Below are positions 43,126-52,171 of a stretch of DNA of 64,000 bases, piece after piece (the stretch's first letter is position 1; each line of letters starts with the position of its first letter). Below the pieces are notes generated by a model. That model had not been told where the DNA came from. It made no database searches and saw only the letters and a program-made list of their open reading frames with translations. The stretch is taken from assembly GCA_903921785.1 (NCBI GenBank), contig CAIXRH010000084.1:28571-92570 (forward strand), read 5' to 3'. Origin of the DNA: an uncultured Pseudomonadota bacterium. GTDB lineage: Bacteria > Myxococcota_A > UBA796 > SXON01. The position numbers and the translations under genes are program-made.

Positions 43126-45306
43126 ATGTCCATCGGCTCCTCCCCCCCGCGTCGGGACGGGCTCTCGAAGCTCACCGGGCGTGCGCTGTACGCCGACGAT
43201 CTTCGTCCCCACCGTTGCCTCTACGGCGCCACTGTTCGCAGCGCGCGCGCCCATGCCCGCATCGTCTCCATCGAGCGGGACCCGGCGTTCGACTGGACAG
43301 GGGTGACCGTCGCCACCGCGGCGGACCTCCCTGGGCCCAACGTCGTCACCCTGATGACGGACGACCAGCCCATCCTCGCCGATGGGGTGGTGCGCCACGC
43401 CGAGGAGCCGATCGCGCTCGTCGCCGCGCCCACGCGCGAGCGGGCGCTGGCGGCCGTACGCGCCGTTCGCGTGACGTATGAGGACCTCCCGGCGCTGCTC
43501 GATCCGCTCGAGGCGGAGGGGAGCCCGGTCCAGATCTTCGGGAACGACAACGTCTTCAAGCGGATCCACTTGGTGCACGGGGAGCCGAGTCGGGTCACCG
43601 GGTACCTCATCCGCGGGCGGTATCGCACCGGCCTCCAGGAGCAGCTCTACATCGAGCCGCAGAGCATGATCGCGGCGCCGCGGCCCGATGGCGGGGTCAC
43701 GGTCACCGGGTCCATGCAGTGTCCGTACTACGTGGATCGTGCGGTGAAGCGCATGCTCGGGCACGATCGGGTGAACGTGGTGCAGTCGGTCACCGGCGGT
43801 GGGTTCGGAGGGAAGGAAGAATATCCTTCGATGCTCGCCTGCCACGCGGTGCTGCTGAGCCGGCTCACCGGGCTCCCGGTGAAGATCACCTATCGTCGCG
43901 ACGAGGACCTGCGGGCCACCACCAAGCGCCACCCCGCGGTGATCGACCTCTCCACGCTGGTGTCACCGCAGGGCGAGCTCCTCGAGCTGCACGCCCGCAT
44001 CTGGATGGATGGCGGCGCCTACCACACGCTCTCCACGGTCGTGCTCAGCCGGGCCGTGCTCCACGCGGGCGGCCCCTACCGCTGCCCCCACGTGAACATC
44101 CTCGGCACCGTCGTGGCCACGAACACCCCGCCGAACGGGGCGTTTCGCGGGTTCGGCGCCCCGCAGGCGCAGTGGGCGATGGAGCGCCACCTCGACCGGA
44201 TCGCGCGGGTGCTGGGGATGGATCCCCTGGCGGTCCGCCGCGCCAACCTCTACCGGGAGGGCGACGTCACGGCCACCGGGCAGACGCTGCACGATCCCGG
44301 CGCGTTCGCCGTGCTCGACGCGGCGGAGGCCGCGGCGAAGGCGCCGTTCCGCCGTAAGACCCTCCGGCCCGGGGTCACCGGCGCCAGCATGAAGGCGGGC
44401 CGCGGGGTCGCGCTCGCCTGGCACGGGTGCGGCTTCACCGGCAACGGGGAAGCGAAGATCCGCGGCAAGGTGGGCCTCGAGGTGCACGGCAACGAGCTCC
44501 TCGTGCTCTCCTCCTCCACGGACATCGGCCAGGGCACCGAGACCATCTTCCCGATGATCGTGGGGGACACCCTGGGCATCGCGCAGGATCGGGTCACCGT
44601 GGCGCAGCCGGATACCGGTCGCGTCCCCGACTCGGGCCCCACGGTCGCGAGCCGCACCGCGATGGTGGTCGGCGGCACCTGCTTCAAGGCGGCGACCGAG
44701 CTGCGTGCGAAGCTGGAAGCCAAGGTCGGTCCTGGTTCGTTCGACGAACAGCTCCTCCGGTGGCGCAACCTCGGCCTCGCCGACCCGACCCACGAGTCCA
44801 CCTACGAGGTGGACGCCTCGGTGGTGTGGGACCCCGACACCTACCAGGGCGACGCCTACCCGACCTTCGGGTGGTCCTGCGTGATCGTCGACCTTCGCGT
44901 GGACGAAGACACCGGTGAGGTGCTCTACGACCGGGTGGTCACGGCCACCGACGTCGGCCGCGCGCTCGCGCCGGTGCTCACCTCCGGGCAGATCGAGGGG
45001 GGCACGCTGCAGGCGCTCGGCTGGGCCACCGCCGAAGAGGTGGTGCTCGGGGCCAACGGCGCGATGCGCAATGATCGGCTCACCAACTACATCATCCCCA
45101 CGGCGCTCGACGCCCCCGAGATGGTGACCTGCCTTGTGGAGATCCCCTTCGCCGGCGGCCCGTTCGGCGCCAAGGGCATCGGGGAGATCCCCATGGATGC
45201 TCCGGCCGCGGCCGTCGCCCAGGCGATCGAGCAGGCGGTGGGGATCGTGCTTGATTCTCTGCCGATGACGCCCGAGCGGGTCCTCGCGGCGATGGGGGCC
45301 CGATGA
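43126..45306 (+). CDS. Xanthine dehydrogenase-type molybdenum hydroxylase, large subunit
   Basis: 726 residues from ATG 43126. It binds the molybdopterin cofactor and the substrate. Family features: GRALYADDL near the N terminus, QCPYYV and VNVVQSVTGGGFGGKEE, RGFGAPQAQWAMERHLDRIA, STDIGQGTETIF (the MoCo-binding Gln), and the active-site Glu at 687 in GAKGIGEIP. The class (xanthine, purine, nicotinate or aldehyde substrate) is not resolved, since the substrate-pocket residues need alignment. It overlaps the small-subunit start by four bases. A 197-bp gap upstream holds its promoter. Confidence 0.9.
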   Translation: MSIGSSPPRRDGLSKLTGRALYADDLRPHRCLYGATVRSARAHARIVSIERDPAFDWTGVTVATAADLPGPNVVTLMTDDQPILADGVVRHAEEPIALVAAPTRERALAAVRAVRVTYEDLPALLDPLEAEGSPVQIFGNDNVFKRIHLVHGEPSRVTGYLIRGRYRTGLQEQLYIEPQSMIAAPRPDGGVTVTGSMQCPYYVDRAVKRMLGHDRVNVVQSVTGGGFGGKEEYPSMLACHAVLLSRLTGLPVKITYRRDEDLRATTKRHPAVIDLSTLVSPQGELLELHARIWMDGGAYHTLSTVVLSRAVLHAGGPYRCPHVNILGTVVATNTPPNGAFRGFGAPQAQWAMERHLDRIARVLGMDPLAVRRANLYREGDVTATGQTLHDPGAFAVLDAAEAAAKAPFRRKTLRPGVTGASMKAGRGVALAWHGCGFTGNGEAKIRGKVGLEVHGNELLVLSSSTDIGQGTETIFPMIVGDTLGIAQDRVTVAQPDTGRVPDSGPTVASRTAMVVGGTCFKAATELRAKLEAKVGPGSFDEQLLRWRNLGLADPTHESTYEVDASVVWDPDTYQGDAYPTFGWSCVIVDLRVDEDTGEVLYDRVVTATDVGRALAPVLTSGQIEGGTLQALGWATAEEVVLGANGAMRNDRLTNYIIPTALDAPEMVTCLVEIPFAGGPFGAKGIGEIPMDAPAAAVAQAIEQAVGIVLDSLPMTPERVLAAMGAR

Positions 45307-45764
45307 TCACCCGGTTCGTGTGTAACGGTCAGCCCGTGGAGGTGGAGACGCCCCCGATGACCCGCCTGCTGGATGTGCTCCGGGAAGAGCTGCGGCTCAC
45401 CGGAAGCAAGGAGGGCTGTGGGGAAGGGGAGTGTGGCGCGTGCACGGTCCGGATCGACGGCGTGCCGGTGATGAGCTGCCTTGTGCCCGTAGCACAGGTC
45501 GCCGGGTGCAACGTGCAGACCATCGAAGGCCTCGCGGGCGCCCTGGTCCATCCGGTGCAGGCGGCGATGTTGGAGCATGGCGGCGCGCAGTGCGGCATCT
45601 GCACCCCCGGCCTCTGCATGAGCGCGGCGGCGCTTTTGGAGGAGAACCCCCACCCGAGCGTGGAGCAGGTGCGGGTCGCCCTCGCCGGCAACCTCTGCCG
45701 GTGCACCGGCTACCAGAAGGTCATCGAGGCGGTCTCCCACGCGCTCGTGGACACGGGGGAGTAG
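45303..45764 (+). CDS. Molybdenum hydroxylase, [2Fe-2S] small subunit
   Basis: 153 residues, the standard length. All eight cluster ligands are present: Cys39, 44, 47 and 59 for the plant-type cluster (EGCGEGECGACTV..SC) and Cys97, 100, 132 and 134 for the second cluster (CGICTPG, CRCTGY). It passes electrons from the molybdenum site to FAD. It lies between the large and the FAD subunit genes with overlap or direct contact on both sides. Confidence 0.96.
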   Translation: MITRFVCNGQPVEVETPPMTRLLDVLREELRLTGSKEGCGEGECGACTVRIDGVPVMSCLVPVAQVAGCNVQTIEGLAGALVHPVQAAMLEHGGAQCGICTPGLCMSAAALLEENPHPSVEQVRVALAGNLCRCTGYQKVIEAVSHALVDTGE

Positions 45765-46574
45765 ATGTTGCGCTGCGAAGCTCCCGTCTACCGCCCGCGC
45801 ACCCTCACGGACGCGATCTACGCGCGCGCCGACATGCCCGACGCCACGGTGATCGCCGGCGGCACGGACGTGATGGTGTACCTCGAGTCGGGTTCGTTGA
45901 AGCCCACCCGCTTCCTCGACCTTTGGGACTGCAGCGGCCTGCGCTGGCAGCAGTTCATCACCGGAGGTCAGTTCTGCGGGGCGGGCCTCACCTGCACCGA
46001 CGCGATCCGCTCGCCCCAGACCCACCCGCTCGTGCGCGAAGCGTGCTCGACGGTGGGCGCGGTCCAGATCCAGAATCGTGCGACCATCGGCGGGAACATC
46101 TGCAACAGCTCCCCGGCGGGCGACACGCTGCCGGTGTGGCTCGCCCTGGACGCCGAGTTCGAGCTCGCCAGCATGCGCGGCCGTCGGCGGGTGCCCGCGG
46201 CGAGCTTCTGGAAGGGCTACAAGCAGATCGACTTGCGGCCGGACGAGCTGCTCGTGGGCGTACTGCTCCCGCAGACGACCGGGGAGACCCACTTCCGCAA
46301 GGTCGGCACGCGCATGGCGCAGTCCATCTCGAAGGTGATCTTCGCCGGCCGTTACCGGCGCGGCGTGGAGGCGCGCCTCGCGTTCGGCGCCGTCGGCCCC
46401 ACGCCGATGCGCTGCCGCGAGGCGGAGGCCGCGCTCGTGGCCGGCCGCCCGGTGGACGAGGTGGTGGCGCTCGTGGAGGCGGAGATCACCCCGATCGACG
46501 ACGTGCGCTCCACGGCCGACTATCGCCGGAAGGTCGCGGGCAACATCGTGCGGCGGTGGTTGGCGTCGCTCTGA
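45765..46574 (+). CDS. Molybdenum hydroxylase, FAD-binding medium subunit
   Basis: 269 residues. The flavin-binding fold shows VIAGGTDVMV (first FAD motif) and VGAVQIQNRATIGGNICNSSPAGDTLPVWLALDA (second FAD motif, with TIGGN). It receives electrons from the Fe-S clusters and passes them to NAD or another acceptor. The start codon follows the small-subunit stop directly, so the three genes make one operon in the order large, small, medium. No XdhC-type cofactor-insertion gene is present. Confidence 0.93.
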   Translation: MLRCEAPVYRPRTLTDAIYARADMPDATVIAGGTDVMVYLESGSLKPTRFLDLWDCSGLRWQQFITGGQFCGAGLTCTDAIRSPQTHPLVREACSTVGAVQIQNRATIGGNICNSSPAGDTLPVWLALDAEFELASMRGRRRVPAASFWKGYKQIDLRPDELLVGVLLPQTTGETHFRKVGTRMAQSISKVIFAGRYRRGVEARLAFGAVGPTPMRCREAEAALVAGRPVDEVVALVEAEITPIDDVRSTADYRRKVAGNIVRRWLASL

Positions 46575-46584
46575 AGCCGCCCCG

Positions 46585-46632
46585 GCGCCGCGGCCTCGCC
46601 GGGCGAGCGGCAACCACGGTCGATCGGTACGC
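46585..46632. repeat. Repeat family A, terminal box only (copy 4)
   Basis: GCGCCGCGGCCTCGCCGGGC then GAGCGG (46585-46610) differs from copies 1-3 by one or two bases. It is followed by CAACCACGGTCGATCGG, like the end of copy 2. It lies between the convergent ends of the FAD-subunit gene and the next minus-strand gene, as copies 2 and 3 do. Confidence 0.65.
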
Positions 46633-46638
46633 GCCCGT

Positions 46639-48303
46639 TCAGAACGGGATCGTGATCCCCACCTTCACCGCCTTCTTCTCCATGTCGTAGCCGACCATCA
46701 CCGGCAGGCCCTTGTACTGCACTCCGACCTGCGGGGTGAAGCTGTTCTTGCCGGTGGAGAAGTTGTACGAGTGCTCCATCCCGGCGAGCAGCGCGGTGTC
46801 CTTGTCGAGGAACTTGGCGCCTTGGAAGCGGGTGTCGAGCTTGGTGTCGTTCTGGCCGCCCCAGGTGAGGCTCTGCTGCCAACGCAGCCGCACGTCGCCG
46901 AGGGTGTTCTCGATGGAGAGCGCGAGGGCGTTCTCGCTGGTGGCGCCCTTGTGCTTGTACTCCAGGAGGAAAGACTTGAATTCCTTCGGGTCCTTGAAGC
47001 CGTAGAACGCGCCGACCTCGAGCAGCTTCGGATCGTCGAGCACCGCGGAGAGGCTCGCGCCCGCCTTGCTGTTGCCCCAGGACTTCTCCACGGAGCCGCT
47101 GATCTTGCTCTCGCCCTTGAGCGAGCTGAGCTGCGCGTCGAGCTGGGCGGTGAGGTCGGTGCGCTTGTAGGCGAGGCCGAGCTTGAGCTTGTCGCTGTCC
47201 TGCAAGCCGTAGGCGCCCTTCGTCGTCGAGTGGCTGAAGCTGGCGTTCCCGCTGAGGTTGCCCTTCTTCGCCTCCACGCCGAGGTCTACGCTGCCGGTGC
47301 CGTCGCTCGCGGTGCGGGTGGACTCGGAGACCTTGAGCCCGCCGTCTTCGTAGAGGGCGGACTGGCCGAGCTGGAAGACGCCGGTGTTCGCGTCGTAGCC
47401 GAAGTCCTGCGTGGACGTCGTGCTGCCGTCCTTGCGGGTGACGAGCACGGTGCTGATCGCCTTCTTGTCGCGCTCCTGGCCGACGTGGCCCTTGATCTCG
47501 GTCTTGTCGTCGGGCTTGAGCACCCCATCGAGCCCGACGACCTTCAGGCCCTTGTTGTCGAACTTCGCGTCGAGGGCGAGCTGCTTGTCGTCCTGGCCGA
47601 CCTTGAGGCCCGCGCTGCCGGAGACGTTGCCGTCCTTGTCGGCCTCGATGGACGCGACCAGCGGGCCGGCCTCGTAGCTGAGCTTGGCCTTGAGCTTCTC
47701 CAGGGCGATCTGGCGGAGCTTGCCGAGGTTGGCCTCCACGTCGAGCGTGAGGCCCTTGCCGAGCTTGAACTGCTTGGCGAGCTCGGGGATCGGGGCGTTG
47801 GCCAGCACGGCGCCGGCGGCCGCGAGCAGCGCGACGGAGAGCACCGTACGGGGGTGGGCGCCGGTCCACTTCGCGAGCTTGCCGGTGAGCTCGGGGCCGA
47901 ACTTCTCCAGGAGCTTGTCGACGTGGGGGCTGGCCGCGGCGTCGAGCATCGTGCCGAGGTTGTCGAGCGCCTTGGGATCGGCGGTGACGCCGTCGATCTT
48001 GCCGACCTGGTCGGCGAGCGCGCCGAGCGCCTGCTTGACGGCGTCCTTCGCGCTTCCGGAGAGCTTGTCGTAGGTGAGGATCCCCGAGACGGCTTCGAAG
48101 AGCTTCTTGCCGAGGAATTCCCCGAGCGCCGCTTCGTAGTTGGCGAGGCCACCGCCGCCACCTTCGCCGCCGCCCGCCGCCACCTGCTCCTGCGCCGCCG
48201 CGTTGCCGCGCGGCTGGATCGCCGGCTGTTGTTTCTCGGGGGTGGTGTTCTCGACCGCCGGAGTTTCGTTGGTGCGGGTAGGTTCGCGAACGAGGTCAGG
48301 CAT
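46639..48303 (-). CDS. Beta-rich protein with injection-system-like N terminus
   Basis: 554 residues, not assigned to a family. There is no signal peptide. The N-terminal 45 residues are disordered and hold IQPRGNAAAQEQ (29-40), which resembles the (Q/R)xxGNxAxQ segment commonly found near the start of proteins linked to extracellular contractile injection systems. A helical part (about 55-145) and a hydrophobic stretch (TVLSVALLAAAGAVLANAPI) follow. From about 190 on, the protein is almost all amphipathic beta strands (KLSYEAGPLVASIEADKDGNVSGSAGLKVGQDD and so on) ending in VKVGITIPF with a final Phe. This suggests a barrel or pore. It could be a membrane-inserting effector or an unusual outer-membrane protein. 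Confidence 0.5.
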   Translation of the reverse strand: MPDLVREPTRTNETPAVENTTPEKQQPAIQPRGNAAAQEQVAAGGGEGGGGGLANYEAALGEFLGKKLFEAVSGILTYDKLSGSAKDAVKQALGALADQVGKIDGVTADPKALDNLGTMLDAAASPHVDKLLEKFGPELTGKLAKWTGAHPRTVLSVALLAAAGAVLANAPIPELAKQFKLGKGLTLDVEANLGKLRQIALEKLKAKLSYEAGPLVASIEADKDGNVSGSAGLKVGQDDKQLALDAKFDNKGLKVVGLDGVLKPDDKTEIKGHVGQERDKKAISTVLVTRKDGSTTSTQDFGYDANTGVFQLGQSALYEDGGLKVSESTRTASDGTGSVDLGVEAKKGNLSGNASFSHSTTKGAYGLQDSDKLKLGLAYKRTDLTAQLDAQLSSLKGESKISGSVEKSWGNSKAGASLSAVLDDPKLLEVGAFYGFKDPKEFKSFLLEYKHKGATSENALALSIENTLGDVRLRWQQSLTWGGQNDTKLDTRFQGAKFLDKDTALLAGMEHSYNFSTGKNSFTPQVGVQYKGLPVMVGYDMEKKAVKVGITIPF

Positions 48304-48335
48304 CTGTCCACGCTACTCGATCAGGGCCCTCGCCG

Positions 48336-48668
48336 CTACTTCCGAAACATGAAGAAGGCGGCACCCGCCATGCAGAGGGCGGCGGCGGCGTAGTTCCAGG
48401 TGAGGCGCTCGCGCAGGTAGAACGTGGCGAAGACCGCGAACACGACCATCGTGACGATCTCCTGCACGATCTTCAGCTGCGCGACCGACATCGTCTCCGC
48501 CCCGAAACGGTTGGCCGGGACCTGCACGCAGTACTCGAAGAAGGCGATGCCCCAGCTCACCGCGATGGCGATCCACAGCGGCTTGTCGCGGAGGTCGCGG
48601 AGGTGCGCGTACCAGGCGAAGGTCATGAAGACGTTGGAGACGACGAGGAGGCCGATCGTGCGCAGCAT
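48336..48668 (-). CDS. DMT-superfamily small membrane protein (DUF486)
   Basis: 110 residues with four membrane helices (IGLLVVSNVFMTFAWYAHL, IAIAVSWGIAFFEYCVQVPANR, IVQEIVTMVVFAVFATFYL and NYAAAALCMAGAAFFMF). The PANRFG and LKIVQE motifs match DUF486. The family is related to small multidrug-resistance transporters; no substrate is known. It stands alone, with 190 bp of structured DNA upstream. Confidence 0.88.
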   Translation of the reverse strand: MLRTIGLLVVSNVFMTFAWYAHLRDLRDKPLWIAIAVSWGIAFFEYCVQVPANRFGAETMSVAQLKIVQEIVTMVVFAVFATFYLRERLTWNYAAAALCMAGAAFFMFRK

Positions 48669-48774
48669 GGGCGGTGCTTAGCCCGTCAGCGGCGTTTCGA
48701 GTCTCCCTTCCTCTGGCGCCCCCGCGACACCTCGACCACCGACGTGTGTCGTGGCTCGCGACGTGCCTGCGCCA

Positions 48775-48850
48775 CCGGGAGGTCAGCGCCCGATCTTGCC
48801 CTCACCTCCCGGCCCTCCTCGACCGTCGCGAGCCCAAAGTGGGCCAGCCA
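48775..48850. repeat. Hairpin plus remnant of repeat family A
   Basis: CCGGGAGGT (48775-48783) and ACCTCCCGG (48804-48812) form a perfect nine-pair stem with a 20-base loop. Next to it, GCGAGCCCAAAGTGGGCCAG (48828-48847) resembles the CCCGAAGTGGGCCAG segments of repeat copy A2. The stretch lies just after the stop of the subtilase-like gene and before the DUF486 gene, so it may terminate the former. Confidence 0.5.
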
Positions 48851-48859
48851 GGACCGGCC

Positions 48860-51800
48860 TCACCCCCGCCGGCGCCGCCGCACCATCATCCCGACCAGCG
48901 CCACGCCAGCCGCCGCCGCCGCACCCTCGCCCGAATCGCAGGAGCAACCGCCGCAGCCGGCGAGCACTTCGTCCGGAGGCCCGGCCTGCGTCGGGATCGG
49001 CGTCTCATAATTGCCGGTGTTCTGCGGGTCGTGGTGGATGCTCTGCCACTGGATGTCCTGGTCCGCGTGCCCCTTGGTGTGCCAGGCGTAGAGGTGGCCC
49101 TCGCGGGTGCTGGCGACCACTTCCACGTAGCCGTCGCCGTCGATGTCGCCGACGGCGGGGGAGCCGAGGAGCCAGTTGCCGGTGAACTTCGGCCAGCCCT
49201 CCGCGATCTGGCCGGTGCCGTCCCAGGCGTAGAGCAGGTAGCCGGCGCTGCCGAAGATCGCCTCGGGCTTGCCGTCGCCGGTGAGGTCCGCGATGGCGGG
49301 CGCCACAAGGAACTGAAGGTCCTCGATCTGGCGCGGCCAACCGGGCAACATGAGGCCCGTGGACGTGTCCCACCCGCCCGCGACGTGCTGGTAGTCGGAG
49401 GCGTGGAACGACGCGAGGGAGATCAGGTAGCGGGTGCCGGCGCCACCCGCGAAGAACTCGGGGCGGCCGTCGCCGTCCATGTCGCCGAAGCTCACGTTGT
49501 TGGACATCGTGGTGAGCGAGGGCTCGGTGGTGTTGCCGCCCGCGTCGAAGCCGCTCGCGGCGTACTTCAGCTCGGTCGCGACGGTGGCGTCGTGGTTGTA
49601 GAGCGGGCTCGCCCCGAGCATGACGCAGCTGGCTACCTCCAGGTCGCCGTTGCCGTCGATGTCCGCGAACGCGAGGCTGGACGGGTGCCCTTCGCCGACG
49701 ATGGGCAGGAGCGCCGCTTCGCCGACGAGGCCCTGCTCCTGGAGCGGCCAGCCGTCGAGCATGGTGCCGGTGTTCGCGTCGAAGAGGTAGCTCACGGAGT
49801 CGCGGCCGTTCTTGGTCGCTTCGTTGCTGCCCACGCCGAAGTCGGGGTCGCCGTCGCCGTCCACGTCGCCGACGGTGACGCTGTCGATGATGCGGTTGCC
49901 GGCCACGCCGCAGAGCTCCTCCGCGCAGATCTCCAGGGGGTACGGGCCCCAGGGCGCGCCGGAGTAGTCCCAGACGTAGACCCGCTGGTCCATGCCGGCT
50001 TCGATGATCTCCAGCGTGCCGTCGCCGTCGAGGTCGTAGAGGGTGGGGGCGCCGGCAAAGCCGTTGTCCCACGCGTCGGCCGGGCCGAACTCCTCGGGGG
50101 CGCGGCCGACCATCTCCAGCGGGAAGCCGCTGACGACGCTGCCGTCGACGTGCCAGGCGTAGACGAAGCCGGCGCCGCCTGCCGCGACGATCTCGGGCGT
50201 GCCGTCGCCTTCGAGGTCGCCGACGGCCACCGTGGCGATGAAGCCATCGCTCAGCGGCGTGATGCCCGCGGCTTCGGCGGCCTGCCCCGCGTGCCAGTGC
50301 GGCGTGGTGGGGGGCTCGACCGGCCAGCCGGGGAGCTCGGAGCCGTCGTCCTGGTAGGCGTGCACGCGGCCGCCGCCGGTGGCGATCACGATCTCATCGT
50401 CGCCGTCGCCGTCGAGGTCGAAGAGGATGGGGCTGGACTCCCCGCTGTCGCCCATCTGGAGCGGGAAGCCGTCGACCAGATCGGGATCGTCCTTGATGAA
50501 GAAGGTCTTCCGCGCCATGCCGACGCGGCCTTCCTCGTCGGTGACCGTGACCCGAACGGTGACGCTCGGGGCGAAGATGCGGGTCATCTTGTCGAGGAGC
50601 ACCTCGCCCTTGGCCGGCTCGTTCACGTCGGCGCCGAACTGGGTGGCGTCCAGCTCGGCGAGCTGGCCTTCGAAGGCGCTCGTGCCGTCGCCTTCGGCGA
50701 TCTTCGTCCACTTCGGCACGTCCCAGCCGCGGGCGTACTCCACCACGTAGTGGTAGCCGGAGCTGCGGTCGGCGGCGACGTGCCCGGTCACGGCGATTTT
50801 TCCGGAGGTCGGCAGCGTGTCGAACCAGTCGGGGCCGTCGATGCCGGTGGTGGGAGGGATGTTCCCGTCGACCACGGCCTGCACCGCCTTGGCCACGTTC
50901 ATGCGGCCGTACCCGTAGAAGAAGTCCCAGCCTTCGGAGGAGGGGTAGGTGCGGGCGGTCTCCTGCTCGGCGTCGCTCACGACGACGTCGTCCACGTTCA
51001 TGGCGATGAGCTGGCGGACCTCGTCGGGCGTGAGCGTGATGTCGCGGTCGCGGGCGGCGGAGATCACCAGGCCGGCGGCGCCCGTGGTGAGGGCCGCGGC
51101 GCCGGTGGCGCACGCCGGCGTGTCGACAGACCAGTCCAGGCGGGGGCCGAAGTTGTTGCAGTTGAAGAAGTTCATGTACGTGTAGGCGTCGCTGTTTTCG
51201 TCGCTCACGTCGGGGTGGATGGACTTCACGTAGAAGATGTCGTCGAGCAGCGAGGGCTCGTTGTGGTGGTAGGCGTTCTCGTCACCCGCCACGCCCACGA
51301 GGGTGATGCCCGAGTCGTGGGCCCAGCCGACGATCGACTCCAGCTCCGCCGGGCGGCTCAGCGCGCCCAGGGACATGTTGATGACCGAGACGCCCTGCCC
51401 CGTGCCGTACGCGAGCGCCATGGCGACGCGGTGGCCGTCGGTGACAAAACCGTCGCCCGTGCGCATGAGCAGCACCGAGCAGTTCGGGCAGATACCGATG
51501 TCCCCACCGTCTCCGCCTTCGGACGCCATCTCTTCCACGACGCCGTCGCCGTGGTCGCCGTAGCTGACCTGGAGCTCGAAGTAGGGGTCGTTGTCGTCGC
51601 CGAAGAAGTCCCACCCGGCGATGTCGTCGGTGAAGCCGTTTTCGTCGTCGTCGACGCCGTCCTCGAAGGTGTAGATGAGGTCGGACGGATCGAGGATGCC
51701 GTCGGCGCCGTCGCGGCCGGCGGTGAGGTCCACGCGCGGATCGAGCGCGTAGTCCTGCACGTTGACGAGGCCGTTGCCGTCGGTGTCGTAGGTCGCCGAC

Positions 51801-52144
51801 TCGGTGCCGTCGGCCAGCTCAGGCAGCGGGAGCTCGGCCGTGTTGATGTAGACCTTGTTGACGTAGTTGGTGTTCGCCCAGTCGAACCCGGAGTCGCAGA
51901 CGCCGAGCGTCACGTCGAAGCGGCCGGTCGTGGTGCGCCAAGCGATGTCGGCGCTGGCGCCGCTGCCGAGGTCCGCCTCTTCGGGGCGGATGGTGTCCCG
52001 GCTGCCCTCGGGGATGTAGCTGATCAGGCTCCAACGCCGACCCAGGTCGTTCGGGCAGAGGTCGTCCCGATCCGGCTCACCGCACTCGGGGTAGGTCGGA
52101 AGGGGCAGCTCGGCGTAGGCCAGCGAGAGGAGGAGGGAGAGCAT
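48860..52144 (-). CDS. Subtilase-like secreted protein, catalytic Ser replaced, MYXO-CTERM-like end
   Basis: 1094 residues from ATG 52144, with a GGAGGAGG ribosome site. A signal peptide is followed by an S8 (subtilisin) domain: Asp84 in GVCDSG and His198 in GDHGDG are kept. The oxyanion Asn is Asp288 (GVAGDEN) and the nucleophile block GTSMAAP reads CATGAAA, placing Thr347 at the Ser position. The protease is thus probably inactive. From about 430 on come many VCBS/FG-GAP propeller-like units (DLDGDGDDEIVIATG, DVDGDGDPDFGVGSN). The C terminus has CGGCSCDSGEG, a hydrophobic stretch and RRRRRG, the pattern of MYXO-CTERM proteins that are processed and held at the cell surface. It is probably a surface binding protein. 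Confidence 0.8.
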   Translation of the reverse strand: MLSLLLSLAYAELPLPTYPECGEPDRDDLCPNDLGRRWSLISYIPEGSRDTIRPEEADLGSGASADIAWRTTTGRFDVTLGVCDSGFDWANTNYVNKVYINTAELPLPELADGTESATYDTDGNGLVNVQDYALDPRVDLTAGRDGADGILDPSDLIYTFEDGVDDDENGFTDDIAGWDFFGDDNDPYFELQVSYGDHGDGVVEEMASEGGDGGDIGICPNCSVLLMRTGDGFVTDGHRVAMALAYGTGQGVSVINMSLGALSRPAELESIVGWAHDSGITLVGVAGDENAYHHNEPSLLDDIFYVKSIHPDVSDENSDAYTYMNFFNCNNFGPRLDWSVDTPACATGAAALTTGAAGLVISAARDRDITLTPDEVRQLIAMNVDDVVVSDAEQETARTYPSSEGWDFFYGYGRMNVAKAVQAVVDGNIPPTTGIDGPDWFDTLPTSGKIAVTGHVAADRSSGYHYVVEYARGWDVPKWTKIAEGDGTSAFEGQLAELDATQFGADVNEPAKGEVLLDKMTRIFAPSVTVRVTVTDEEGRVGMARKTFFIKDDPDLVDGFPLQMGDSGESSPILFDLDGDGDDEIVIATGGGRVHAYQDDGSELPGWPVEPPTTPHWHAGQAAEAAGITPLSDGFIATVAVGDLEGDGTPEIVAAGGAGFVYAWHVDGSVVSGFPLEMVGRAPEEFGPADAWDNGFAGAPTLYDLDGDGTLEIIEAGMDQRVYVWDYSGAPWGPYPLEICAEELCGVAGNRIIDSVTVGDVDGDGDPDFGVGSNEATKNGRDSVSYLFDANTGTMLDGWPLQEQGLVGEAALLPIVGEGHPSSLAFADIDGNGDLEVASCVMLGASPLYNHDATVATELKYAASGFDAGGNTTEPSLTTMSNNVSFGDMDGDGRPEFFAGGAGTRYLISLASFHASDYQHVAGGWDTSTGLMLPGWPRQIEDLQFLVAPAIADLTGDGKPEAIFGSAGYLLYAWDGTGQIAEGWPKFTGNWLLGSPAVGDIDGDGYVEVVASTREGHLYAWHTKGHADQDIQWQSIHHDPQNTGNYETPIPTQAGPPDEVLAGCGGCSCDSGEGAAAAAGVALVGMMVRRRRRG

Positions 52145-52171
52145 GGTCACCTCCTCCGCCGCTAACGCGCC

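Noticed and set aside
48674..52165. 1163-codon plus-strand open frame
   Set aside because: Shadow of the subtilase-like gene; its Val/Gly/Ala repeats mirror the VCBS repeats on the other strand.
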